This document shows, in pieces, positions 12,072-22,500 of a stretch of 64,000 nucleotides of DNA (position 1 is its first letter; each line of letters starts with the position of its first letter). The notes beneath the pieces are model-generated. The model had not been told where the DNA came from, searched no databases, and was given only the letters and a program-made list of their open reading frames with translations. The position numbers were made by a program, and so were the translations under genes. Source of the stretch: Vitrella brassicaformis (lineage: Eukaryota; Sar; Vitrellaceae); contig CDMY01000348.1 of the NCBI GenBank assembly GCA_001179505.1, positions 35,432 through 99,431 of the forward strand, written 5' to 3'.

Positions 12072-15000
12072 TCACGCCGTCAGCAGCGCATCAGCGGGCC
12101 CCTTGCGCTGTGCATCATCATCACCATGGTGCGGCATCGGCCGCACATCGAGGAGGGCAAGGGCCTTGGACTTGACGTCAGCTGGCAGCTTGGTCAGCCC
12201 TTGCACCTGACAGACAGACAGACAGACAGAGGAAGGACATCAAATGCACTTGCGCGTGTGTGTGTGGTCGGTCGCACCTCCTTGATAGCGTTGGGCAGTA
12301 GTGTATCGATGGCCTCTTGGACGAGCTGCGGTGCGGTGGCGGGGTTGTATGTGAGTTTGATGCCCTGGAGGGACAGGGCTATCACACTCTGGTAATCCTC
12401 CTCATACACCTGACAACATACACACACACACACACCTCGGAGTCATGCGGCCCAGCGATGGGGAAGAAGGGAGGGGGGGGGCGTCTTGCTCACCGTGGTG
12501 TTGCGGCCCCACTGATTGTCCAGCAGCACCTTGACCTTCTTCGCACGTGACACCCTGAACACACACACACACACACACCATGTGCGACCTCTCCGTTTCT
12601 CCCTCCCTGTGTGTGCTTGTGGGTCTTACAGTTTTGGGAATCCCCTCCTCAGCAGCGGGGTTGCTGGTGTGAAGAGGGACGTGATGGCCACAATCATCTC
12701 CTCTGTCAGCGGACGCAGGTCGACGAGCTGTGTGTTTGAAGCACACGCACACCCACACAAAGGAAAGAAGAGACGCCGCAAGTGTGGTGTGCAGCCAGCT
12801 TTCCTTCTGTCTCTCTGTCTGTCTATCTGTCTCTCTGTCTGTCTCTTTGTCTGTCTGCAGGTAGGCCGGCAGGGCTTACGTGTACTGTCAGAGTGAGCGT
12901 CTCGCCATCGTACGTCCAGCAGTCAGCCAAGCACCTTTCCCCCAGGTCAGCACGCTCAATCTAAACACACAACACACACACACACACTCCTCCTCCTCCC
13001 TCTCCCTCCCCTGCCCCGGTCCACCCACCAGTCTGTCGCCGATGGACACGGCCTTTGGCGGCCAAGTGCCCGCCACGCGGATCTCATACTGCCTCTCAGT
13101 CGGCAGGAAGGGCAGGACCGCGGGGCTTTTGGCTGTGCCTGGCGGGGAGATGATGATGGCGTAGCCCTCAACGCCAGACGAGTAGCTCACGTTGGTGTAC
13201 GCGAAGGCACCGTCCTCATAGCTGTTCACACAAGGAAGGTCAGAACGACAGACAGAAGGGAATGTGCATGGGGTGTCTGTCTGTCTGTCTGTGTGGTGTT
13301 GCGTCACGTACCCCTGTGACCATCCGTCGTCCTCATAGACGCCTCCGAATCCCTCCGTGTCGGTCTCGGTCATGATGCCGCCGGCGTAGAAAGTGAGACC
13401 CAGGCAGGACGGCAGCACATTTGACGTGCGTATACTCCTACATAGAGAGAGAGAGAGAGAAATCCAAGGCAGTGGGGTGGGTGGGTAAGGTGTGGTGCGT
13501 GTTGCCAGGAGGTGAGGTACCCTTGAGGCCCTTTGCATTGGCTGTCGGCCCTCATGCCGCCCACCGTGGGAATGACCTGACCCACGCGAGCGAAGACGGG
13601 CATCTCTGAGAGGTCATATGTCCAGGTCAGCTCGGCCGGGCCTTTCACACCGATGCCCCACCCCACCTCTACACACACACACACACGGCCACGCACACAC
13701 GGCAGGTCGGCACAAGTGTGGATGAGTGAGTGCATGGCCCCATGCACCCTGACCGTAGAAGATGCTGCTAGGCGGTATCCATATCTTCTTCTCGGCGAGG
13801 CCGGTGGTGTTGTCGACCGGGGCGGTGACGGGCGCCACCAGCATGTCGTCGCCGAAGTAATACTGACCCTTCCCGTACCTGACAGACAGAGAGGGACAGC
13901 ATCATGGCAACAGAGGGACAGATCAGCCATCGTGTGTGCTGTGTCTTACTCGTATGCCTTGTCTTCCTGCGGGTCTTGGTAATACATGGGTCGCAGCAGC
14001 GCCAGCCCGTCGTCATAGGCACGGCGGCCTTGCGAGTAGATGTAGGGGACGAGCTCGGCCCGCCTCCTCATGAATGTGCGCATGATGTCGTAGTAGGTGT
14101 TGGGGTACACCCATATCCTCCGGTCGTTGCCGAACTCCTTGCTGGAGTGGGGCCGCATGCAGGGCGAGAAGGCGCCCCACTGAATCCAACGCGTGTACAT
14201 CTCGGCTGGGCACGGCTGCACACACACACACGCACACACACACACACACGCACACACACACACACACGCACGCACGCACAGGCAGACGGCAATGCATGTC
14301 TGTGGCCCCTGAAGGCGTGTCGCCCGTCTGGCTCACCTTGAGGTGTCCGCCGAGGTCGTGTGACCAGTAGCTGAATAGCACGTTGGCTGCGGTGAGAGTG
14401 AACTGCACCTGGAACTTGAGCGACGCCCAGCTGGGGTTGACGTCGCCACTGAAGCCCAACGCATACCTGACAGCCACGGACGGCACGGCCACAGAGAGAG
14501 AAACGCAAAGTGAATCAGATGGCCACACGGATTTCTGCCGTGTGTGTGTGTGTGTGGACGTGCCTGTGGTTGCCGAGCCCGCCCCATCGGCCAAAGAGGA
14601 TCGGCCGCCGACGCGTCTCGGGAGTACCCGACTCCATACCCTGTACGCGCACAGACACAGACAGACCATCATCAATATGTCCTTTCACCGTCCGTGTCTG
14701 TGTATGTGAAGGGGGGGGGAGGGGACAGTGCACTGACCGATTTGGAGAAGTGTGGTTTGCTCCAGAACAGGTGGTTGAGCCAGAAGGTTGGGTTGACATC
14801 CGGCTGCTTCATCCAGGTCTCCCCCTGCTGCCAGTCCAGCCACCAGAAATCAACGCCCTCCACCTCCCTCTTGGCGAGGGTGATGTTGAACTGAGTGAGA
14901 CAAGGAAAGAAGAATAGGCATATCCACCCATGCACACGAGTGAGTAATGGCCTCTCTTGCAAGCACCGCTCACCCATGCGAACATGTTGTGTGGGTCGGA

Positions 15001-16884
15001 CGGCTTGAACGGCACGAATTTCCCGGATGCGGGGTCGATCCCCATCTCTGTCGCCACATCGGGATAGGTGTCCTCCCAGGGCTCGATGCCGCCAGCGGGA
15101 TGCTGAGACAGACAGACAGACAGACACACAGACACACACCGTCACACAGGCAGAGACACAGACAGATGGACTGTCTGTCTGTCTGTCTGTGGGGCGCTCG
15201 TGTATACCAGGTTGAGTGTGGTTGAGAGGCCTCTTCTGTCAATATATTGGAGGAACTTGGAGGGGCTGGGGAACAGAGTGCGGTCCCAGGTGTAGCCTGC
15301 AATGCATTTAACGCACACACACACACACACACAAGGCAGGAATGCACCACACCACCTGCTGCCGACTTCTGAGTGTCAACACCCACCCACCTGTCCATCC
15401 CTTGGGTTGGTGCGCCTGGTCTCTCGATGCGTTCATCGCCCGCTCCTTCTCGAAACTCGGGTGCCAATTCATGTCAATCACTGACATACCAACCACGCAA
15501 CCACACACACACACACACACACGACTCTTTCTCCCGCTACCCCAGCCCGCGTCCCCTCTGCCCCCACTCACCGAGCACGTCGAGTGGAATGTCCCTCTCC
15601 TCATACTCCTTGACAATGTCCCGGAGCTCCACATCGCTCCACGACCAGTAGCGCGAGTACCACCCGCCGTAGGCATATCGCGGCAGCAAAGGGATCTTGC
15701 CCATCATCTTACTCATCGCCTTAAGCGTCCCCTTGTAGTCGATGCCGTCCGGCGACCCATGGCCGATGAAGTACCAGTCGCGTGTGGCATGGCTGCGGGT
15801 GGGCACGTACCAGCATGATGGACCAGACTCGGGGTCCTCATCATAGCAGCACCCTCGACCCTGAGCAAACGAAAGAATGAGCCACACCATGATGATGTCT
15901 GTGTCAATGGATGCCTTCCCTTCACCCTTTTCGTTCACCGACCAGGCAGTCGAGCGGCACAATGCTGTCCTCTCCGCAGCCCCGCCTCTCCTCCACCTTG
16001 ACGGCCGCACACTCCTCGTCGCTCGCCTCATCGACCTGAGGTCGCTCGTACCAGCCGATGCCCATGGCCTGCATGTGCTCAGGAGGAGCGGTGAAGCGGG
16101 GGCGGTTGGTGTCGTCGACAACAGTGTAGCCCTGCGTCGACAGCAGACCATATGTGCAGTGGAGGTCGTAGCGGTCCTGGTTGGCGCAGTCCAGGTCAAG
16201 CCAGCCGTCAACGCCATCTGCAATGGGGATCAAGGAGGGAGAAGTGGGTGGATACATAAAGTTGGGAGAGCGCGTTCTGTTCTTATCCTTCCCCACCAAC
16301 CAAGAGTGCGGACAGTGCCCAGCAGGTTCCCCTTGTTTGCGTCACCGACGCTGCACAGCACACAAATGAGAAACACTGTCTTCAGATAGATCGGGTCGAC
16401 CTTTCCCCTCTTCAGCATGCCATGCCCACCCACCCTTCTGGCTTCGGAGTCCACACGACATCGCCCATCGTCACACGAAGATTCGACGGAGAGAACGCAG
16501 TCTGCGCACACGCACCCCAGCCAAACAGAAGACACCAGTAGTACCTTGCCCACCCCAAGATCTCCCACTCCGCCTACTCACCTTGGTCCCTTGGTCATAC
16601 TCCAGCTTGAGCGCCTTGGTCGTGATGGTCACCGTCGACCCATTCCTCTCCACGTGATACCGCGGCACATCCAGCTTCCTGTTGATGAAGGCAAACGTCG
16701 GCTCGTCCGTCCAGCGGCCGTCCTCCATACGAATGACGTCGTCCGTCAGCACCGTGAAGCGCGCGGACCCGGCTTGAACGATAGCCGCTGGGTCCGCTGC
16801 GGCAGTACTCATCGCTGAAGATGCAGATGCACGGGAGTGCATGCAACTCAATAAAGCGAGGGTGGACAAACGGATGATCAGCAT
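12072..16884 (-). CDS. Secreted GH31 family alpha-glucosidase with inserted P-type trefoil domain
   Basis: The start at 16884 gives a signal peptide (MLIIRLSTLALLSCMHSRA). The order then is N-terminal beta-sandwich (about 16800-16050, including the YGLLSTQGYTVVDDT motif), a six-cysteine trefoil (about 16020-15810), the GH31 barrel, and C-terminal beta domains. Barrel motifs seen are DWYFIGHG, PRYAYGGWYSRYW, VLVIDMNWH, the nucleophile-type VDFWWLDWQQG, GRWGGLGNHRYALGFSGD, and the acid/base-type YWSHDLGGH. GH31 enzymes cleave terminal alpha-linked glucose or related sugars. The nucleophile motif WWLDWQQG is of the bacterial-like GH31 type. About fifteen introns are packed with CA/GT repeats. 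After the usual GH31 end there is an extra tail of about 110 residues, stopping at 12072-12074. I treat the tail as the same gene because frames join across introns and no new start is evident. Confidence 0.88.
14217..14281. repeat. (CA)n / (CGCA)n microsatellite in GH31 intron
   Basis: Almost pure CA dinucleotides with interspersed CGCA. It lies in an intron of the minus-strand GH31 gene, so on the sense strand it reads (TG)n. Confidence 0.9.
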
Positions 16885-17262
16885 CGTTGGAGTGGTCAGA
16901 GCGCGAACGTCGGCCAAGACCTTTGACGTTAGGCGACGTAAGACGGACGCAGGAAAATGGCAGATTCGCGTGCCTGCGCAAGATGCATAATCAACCTTCA
17001 CCATTGGGCCAATTGGAAGGCGGAACTCCCTTCCCGACCCTTGCAAGCCAAGCTCGCAGATCTTGAGCTTGCAGAGGCAAAACCGAAAAAGGACGCTGAC
17101 GACGACCACAATACGACGCCGACGACGGCAGCACTTGTCAATCAATTGGAGAGGCGCTTCCTGAAACTTTCTGACTGCTTTCTGAGGTCATCGGCAAGGT
17201 CATCGGCAAGGTCATCGGCAGTGTGTTGGGCTCGTGCAGTGGCTCGGAGACCCATCAAAGCA
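16885..17262. promoter_or_regulatory. Head-to-head promoter region, GH31 / ferredoxin
   Basis: This 378 bp separates the two divergent start codons. Most of the ferredoxin side is an open frame (an in-frame ATG at 16957), but the translation upstream of 17263 looks like non-conserved sequence. It contains three copies of a 12-bp unit at 17187-17222. No TATA-like element was identified with confidence. Confidence 0.45.
17187..17222. repeat. Three tandem 12-bp units (AGGTCATCGGCA)
   Basis: Direct tandem copies of AGGTCATCGGCA just upstream of the preferred ferredoxin start. If translation began upstream, they would encode an Arg-Ser-Ser-Ala repeat. Confidence 0.85.
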
Positions 17263-17802
17263 ATGCGAGCGGCTCTTATTGAAGCAGCTGCACAGGCACC
17301 GAAGGTGACGTGTGTCCCCCGCGGGTGTCCTCTCGTCCCGTCAGTTGCCTGGTCCGCACCGCTCAGGCTATCACAAGGCCGCATGCCACCACCATTGCCC
17401 TTCCTTCGTCGCTTCAACACGTTATCTGCATCGTCGGCCCCCAAGCTGCGCATAACGTTCGCCAGCTACGACGGCTCAGAGTCGACCCCCTGCCCCTTCA
17501 CGGCCGGCCAGACGATGCTGGACGTGGCTCTGGAGAAGGATGTGGACATCGAGGGTGCGTGCGGCGGTCAGTGTGCGTGTTCCACGTGCCATGTCATCAT
17601 GAAGGAGGAGGACTACGGCAAGTTCCCCGAGCCGACGGAAGATGAGCTGGACATGCTTGACCTGGCCATGCATCGGCAGGACACCTCTCGATTGGGATGT
17701 CAGCTTAAGCTGACGGAGGAGCATGACGGCATCGAGGTGAAGCTGCCGGCAGAGACGATAAGCCAGCTCGACGGCCCCCATGTGCCGACGGGGAAGGAGT
17801 GA
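17263..17802 (+). CDS. Mitochondrial-type [2Fe-2S] ferredoxin (adrenodoxin-like)
   Basis: A single open exon of 179 residues. The N-terminal 70 residues are rich in Arg/Ala/Ser and poor in acids, as in a mitochondrial targeting peptide. The ferredoxin fold follows (LRITFASYDGS; FTAGQTMLDVALE). The cluster-binding cysteines are in GACGGQCACSTCHV and, later, LGCQL, giving the adrenodoxin spacing C-x5-C-x2-C...C. One extra cysteine lies inside the first loop. The EDELDMLDLA segment is the adrenodoxin interaction-helix region. Such ferredoxins pass electrons from ferredoxin reductase to Fe-S cluster assembly or to mitochondrial P450s. An upstream in-frame ATG at 16957 would add 102 residues lacking targeting character, so I prefer 17263. 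Confidence 0.88.
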   Translation: MRAALIEAAAQAPKVTCVPRGCPLVPSVAWSAPLRLSQGRMPPPLPFLRRFNTLSASSAPKLRITFASYDGSESTPCPFTAGQTMLDVALEKDVDIEGACGGQCACSTCHVIMKEEDYGKFPEPTEDELDMLDLAMHRQDTSRLGCQLKLTEEHDGIEVKLPAETISQLDGPHVPTGKE

Positions 17803-18210
17803 ATGAGCATGCGGGGCTGAGCCAAATGTGTTGCTCTGAGTTGGGAGAGAGGTTTTTTGGGAGGCTGTCGTGTGTCGATCTTGCGCCCGAGCGCATGTTG
17901 ATTCAACTGACCTGAGGTCCGCCAGTCGGCCGCCCTTTTTGTCTTTTTGGTGCATCATCTGTCGATTGTTTATATCCGTGTGTGAGAGAATGTGTTGCTA
18001 GTGCCAGCGTGACACTCATAAGACCATGGACTTTGTATGTTCGAATCAAGTATCGTCTTTGGATCTCGCAGACGTCTTCACCCTCCCATGTTCACCCTCT
18101 GCATGCACTCCCGTCTCTCCCACGAATTGGCAAAAAGAAAAGGAAAGGACAAAAGAAAAAGCGAACGAAACGACCTTCCGGCTAGTATGAATGTGTTGCT
18201 GTATCTCTGG
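17803..18210. other. Convergent intergenic spacer, A-rich
   Basis: Spacer between the ferredoxin stop and the stop of the orphan secreted gene. There is an A/G-rich stretch at 18131-18175. No RNA gene or convincing ORF was seen. Confidence 0.5.
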
Positions 18211-19199
18211 CTAGTAGTACTGGTACTCCATTGGCTCCTCATGTCTCTGGAGCCTCTTCCATTGTAGCTCAAGAAGGTGGTTCACCCTCTGTTGGCGGCG
18301 GCCCTCTATGTCATACGCATGCTGGAGCCACACGCAGCATGCGCAGCGGCTGAACAAGTGCTCCCGAAGCAGCGCCGTGTAGCCGTTGCGAATCCAATCC
18401 CTGCGGTTGGAGATTTTCTTGTAGGCGGCCAACACGTTTTCCACGTCACGCTGAGGCGTGCGGGCGAGGATCGTGTTGGCCCTGTGCCAGGCGTTGTCTG
18501 CATCCTTGACGTCCTGGATCATGCCCAGGGCCTTCTCCAGGCCGCGAAGGTTGCATTCGACGGGGAAGTCTCTGTCGTCGTCTATGCCGCGGACCAGCTT
18601 CAAGACCAGGTTGCCGCCGCTCGGGCCCCACTTGGCGACGAGCTCTGCACGGAGCTGTGTCAGGGAGAGGCGCGTCGCGCAATAATGGGGGAGGTGAGGA
18701 TCAACGTTGGCGCACACGTTGAGTCGGTCGTCGTCTTCCACGCCTGCGTTGGTCTCGGCATATTCGCACCCTGCGTTGAGAAGGCGTCCGCAGCGAGAGA
18801 CACACCGTACAAAAGCCATAACAGTGACACTGTTTATCCTACCTTCGGTGGGATAGCTCCCGCAATGGTACACTGGGCCGACGAGCGTCGCATTCTCAGT
18901 GTGGGCCTTGAAAGCTGCAACGCAAATTGCATGCAGCACATCAAGCGCTGAATGCGCCGACGCAATGCCACGTGTTTTCGTCCACTTACAGGCTTCCTTA
19001 TTGCGGCTGTAGAGCGCATTTGTCGAGGAATACGCGGAGGAGATGGTGCTGATGCATCCTGCAGAAAGGAATGCATCCCACACGTGCATGCAAACGCCTG
19101 AATCATGATGCATCTGCATTCCGAGGTTCGTGCTGCCTTCAGCTCACCCTGCAGCATGCAGATAATGCTGATGATGAAAAGCAAAGGGAGGTGCGCCAT
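18211..19199 (-). CDS. Orphan secreted protein
   Basis: There are four exons: 19148-19199, 18990-19058, 18843-18914 and 18211-18770. All join in frame to give 250 residues. The first exon is a signal peptide (MAHLPLLFIISIICMLQ). The mature part has an N-terminal segment with an N-glycosylation sequon (NATL) and scattered cysteines. A helical charged region follows (AELVAKWGPSGGNLVLKL), and the end is basic and tyrosine-rich. I recognise no family. The secreted or lumenal location is inferred from the signal peptide only. It is the only gene here in tandem (same strand) with its upstream neighbour. Its upstream region has a dyad and paired direct repeats. Confidence 0.6.
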
Positions 19200-19232
19200 C
19201 GCCGCGTGTCTTAATAGCCGCGTGTTCGTGAA

Positions 19233-19260
19233 GAGCGATCGGTTTGCGAGCGATCGGTTT
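19233..19260. repeat. Two direct copies of GAGCGATCGGTTT
   Basis: Perfect 13-bp direct repeats at 19233-19245 and 19248-19260, 15 bp apart start to start. A second pair, GCCGCGTGT, sits at 19201-19209 and 19217-19225. All lie 2-61 bp upstream of the minus-strand start at 19199. Confidence 0.8.
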
Positions 19261-19271
19261 TCGGGGCAATC

Positions 19272-19294
19272 GTGATTCCTAGGCCAGGAATCAC
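19272..19294. promoter_or_regulatory. Perfect inverted repeat, candidate operator/enhancer dyad
   Basis: GTGATTCCT and AGGAATCAC form perfect 9-bp arms around a 5-nt centre (AGGCC), about 75 bp upstream of the secreted-protein start. The geometry fits a dimeric transcription-factor site. Confidence 0.5.
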
Positions 19295-19506
19295 ACAACG
19301 CGACTTCATTGACAGACGTTGGGCGGTGGTGAAGTCTCACTCAGTCACTTTGTCAGTCAGTCGGCCCCACCACCCATCGACGCCCCTTGGCACATGCACA
19401 CCGGCCCTTGCATAAACAGGCCATTCGTCCCGGCACCGAGATCACAGCAAAGGGATACACAGAGGGCATGGCACGGGATGGAAAGACATCTACAAGCAAG
19501 TGACTG

Positions 19507-22500
19507 TCATGCTTCTTCTGCATCGTCGGCTTTGGGTTCTCCGTCCGGCATGAAGTGGGGATAGGCAGCGAAATCCACCGGCATGAAGGACACCTCGTCA
19601 GAACCCTGCACACACGTACACAAGGTCGTCCGCGCACTGAAGAGAAAGATACATTGCACGTGCGTCTTGACGCACCTGTTTGGAGAATGCATGCAGGCCG
19701 ACGCATTGAATGAGGTCGCTCTCCCTGCACTCATCCACCGGTCACGAGACAAAGAGACACACCTGTGTTGCCTGCACGATCAGGCTATCTCTAGGTACCT
19801 TGATGGGTTGAGCAGATGTAACGCTTGGCTCCTGAGCAGCCAGGGGTGGAGATCAGTCTCGTGCACATCCCCAATCCATACCACCTGACCCGAACGCCAA
19901 TCACTTATCTGACAATTGGGGNNNNNNNNNNNNNNNNNNNNNNNNNNNNNNNNNNNNNNNNNNNNNNNNNNNNNNNNNNNNNNNNNNNNNNNNNNNNNNN
20001 NNNNNNNNNNNNNNNNNNNNNNNNNNNNNNNNNNNNNNNNNNNNNNNNNNNNNNNNNNNNNNNNNNNNNNNNNNNNNNNNNNNNNNNNNNNNNNNNNNNN
20101 NNNNNNNNNNNNNNNNNNNNNNNNNNNNNNNNNNNNNNNNNNNNNNNNNNNNNNNNNNNNNNNNNNNNNNNNNNNNNNNNNNNNNNNNNNNNNNNNNNNN
20201 NNNNNNNNNNNNNNNNNNNNNGGGGGGAATGCAATCCACCGAAAGTGCCCTCTGAATGTGTGTGTGTGTGCCTGTCTTTCTTCTTCCCACCCTGAGTCTG
20301 AAGTTGAACGTGTACATGACAGTGTCCCTTGGGAAGGTGCCCTCGAAAACCTCCACACGGATCCTGATACCGAACAACCAACCAACCAACGCATGCAGTC
20401 CCCACCACGTGTGCTATCTGTGTGTCTCCTTTGCTCTCACCTTGGGTGTTGTGGGTCGAATGGCACATCATGTTCCTTTACAGCAGCACGGCAGCTGTCG
20501 TCGCATGGCAGGGCCGCCCACCGGGCACGTTGGGCGGGAGGGACGCCCGCTTGCGTGGTCGCAGGCACGGCTGGCGGTGGGGGGAGCGACACGGCCTGCG
20601 CATCTGCCGGCTGAGAACCTTCGATGCGAGCCAAGCTCTGCAGACAAATGACACTCAAGGATCGGTCGATTTGTGTTGTGTTTCCCCTGTTTTGCTGCAT
20701 ACCTGTCGGGGGGAGGGGAGGGGGTGAGCTGGTCCAGACACCTCAAGGGTGCGGCCGTCCGGAAGAACGCGCATACGGCTGACAATGACATCGACAAGCT
20801 CGCTCCTCTTTGACTCAATCTGAGGACATTGGTCAGATGAAGGGAGATCACCGACGGACAGAGGAGGTGTCCTTAGCGGCTCACGTACGTCCTCTGCCTT
20901 GACATCTGCAGACGGCTGCAGGCCGGCGGTGGTGAGGACGCTGTCAAGAGTGGGATTCACCACGTGGGTTACCATCTCCTGTGAGACACACACGTGTGCT
21001 GCGGTAGGCTGAACCTTGGTTACGGTGTGGATTTTCACCTTGTTGGTTAGGGGGTCGCTGAACAGCACCTTGAAGCGAAAGGTGCCATCGGCGCCCCTCT
21101 CTCGGAGAAGCGTGAGTATGCCTGACAAGCCGCTCGGCAATCTGTGTGTGCCGCGATGCAGCCGGTCCGTGTCCACGTCTGCGTAGAACACAACCAAAGA
21201 GACACACGTACATATCGCCAAATGACATCGAACCCTTTCTCTGTACCCTTGAGCGCGGGTCTTCTCTCTGGCGTGCCGCGGACAAAGTCGCCTCCCTGGA
21301 CGCAAAGGCAGCCATTTCATGTCTGTCTCTATGTACGCGGAGTGAGTGGTTCACCTTGAGGAGTGAGGGTTTGAATGGTGCCTTGACGGCAAAGTACCTC
21401 TGGAAGAACCGCAGCAGCTGAATGCGAGGGGGGAAGGCGCGGGGGAAGGGCACAGATGACAGGCTGCAGCAAAAGAAAGACGAGGGAATGGCAGATTGAT
21501 ACATCTTGTGTCCTCCTCACCTCGTGAGTGCCTTGGGTGTGAGCGACTCTTCGGGGTACTTTTCGTCCATTTCCAGCTGTTCCTTGGTCTTCATAGCCTG
21601 CATGAGCTGGTCGCTGTGCTTGTCGTGGATCAGACAGTGGAAGGCAAACTGATGAGATGGCTCGTATATAGCGATCCGCAACACCCTGCCAGCAACAAGA
21701 CACAGGGGACATCGAGGCATCAAGAACCAATGTGTCGATCGCTGACTGACCGTGGGTTGAAGTCATCGACGACCACGATGGCCAGCCTGAGGCCTCCCAC
21801 GTGCTTGATCTCAGTGTACACGCCAAGTGGCACGCTGGACAGCTTGTCGCCGAGAGGCAGGAAGTACACTCCACCGCCGTCCTCCTCGCCATTGGCCGCC
21901 GAACCGCCTGTGCGGGACACCTCGAAGGCCAGCAGGAAATCCTGGCAGTACGTCTTCTTTGATATTGAGAAGTGAAGGACGTATTTCGCCTCTCCGTCGG
22001 GCTTGGCTTGTGGTGGCGTGCCGCCTCCTCGTTGGGTGGGGGGCCGGAGGCCGCCATTGGGGCGGACGGAGCGGGAGCAGGAGAAGACGACCTCAGAGTC
22101 GACCTCGAACGTGCTGTCCCTAAGGACATGCACGAGACAGCACATACAGAATTGCTGGACATCACTTGCGTGTGCCATGCCTTGGTTTGAATGGGAATGT
22201 GATGAGGGGGACGTGGGTGCTGAGGAGGCGCTGGGACTCGTCGGATGGGTACAGCTCCTGCCCTGCCGACATGTCCTTGATCGAATCCGCAAACTCGCCA
22301 TTCTCACCGAGCGTCCCAAACCTGTTTGTTAAAGGCAATTCAGTTGACCGCGTTTGTCGTCCTGTCTTTGATGTGACCTGAGAAGCTGTTCGACGATCTG
22401 TGCGACCTTCTCCCGCAGCGACCGCTCCACCAGCGTGTAGATGGCCTCGTCATGCAGAGTGAAACGAGCCTCCTGAAGCAATACACAAGCGAATCATTGA

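Larger units (their letters stand above)
19200..19506. promoter_or_regulatory. Upstream region of the secreted-protein gene
   Basis: This 307 bp lies between the start of the secreted-protein gene and the stop of the long coiled-coil gene. The proximal 100 bp hold paired direct repeats and a perfect 9-bp inverted repeat. The rest is unremarkable and probably includes the neighbour's 3' UTR. Confidence 0.5.

Noticed and set aside
14217-14281. CRISPR-like regular repeats
   Set aside because: It is a CA/CGCA microsatellite in a eukaryotic intron with no unique spacers.
16957-17262. Upstream ATG extending the ferredoxin by 102 residues
   Set aside because: The extension has no targeting character, includes the tandem repeat, and the shorter form has a normal presequence length.
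20256-20651. Plus-strand open frame right of the N gap
   Set aside because: It is antisense to minus-strand exons of the long coiled-coil gene, and N runs artificially extend frames in this area.
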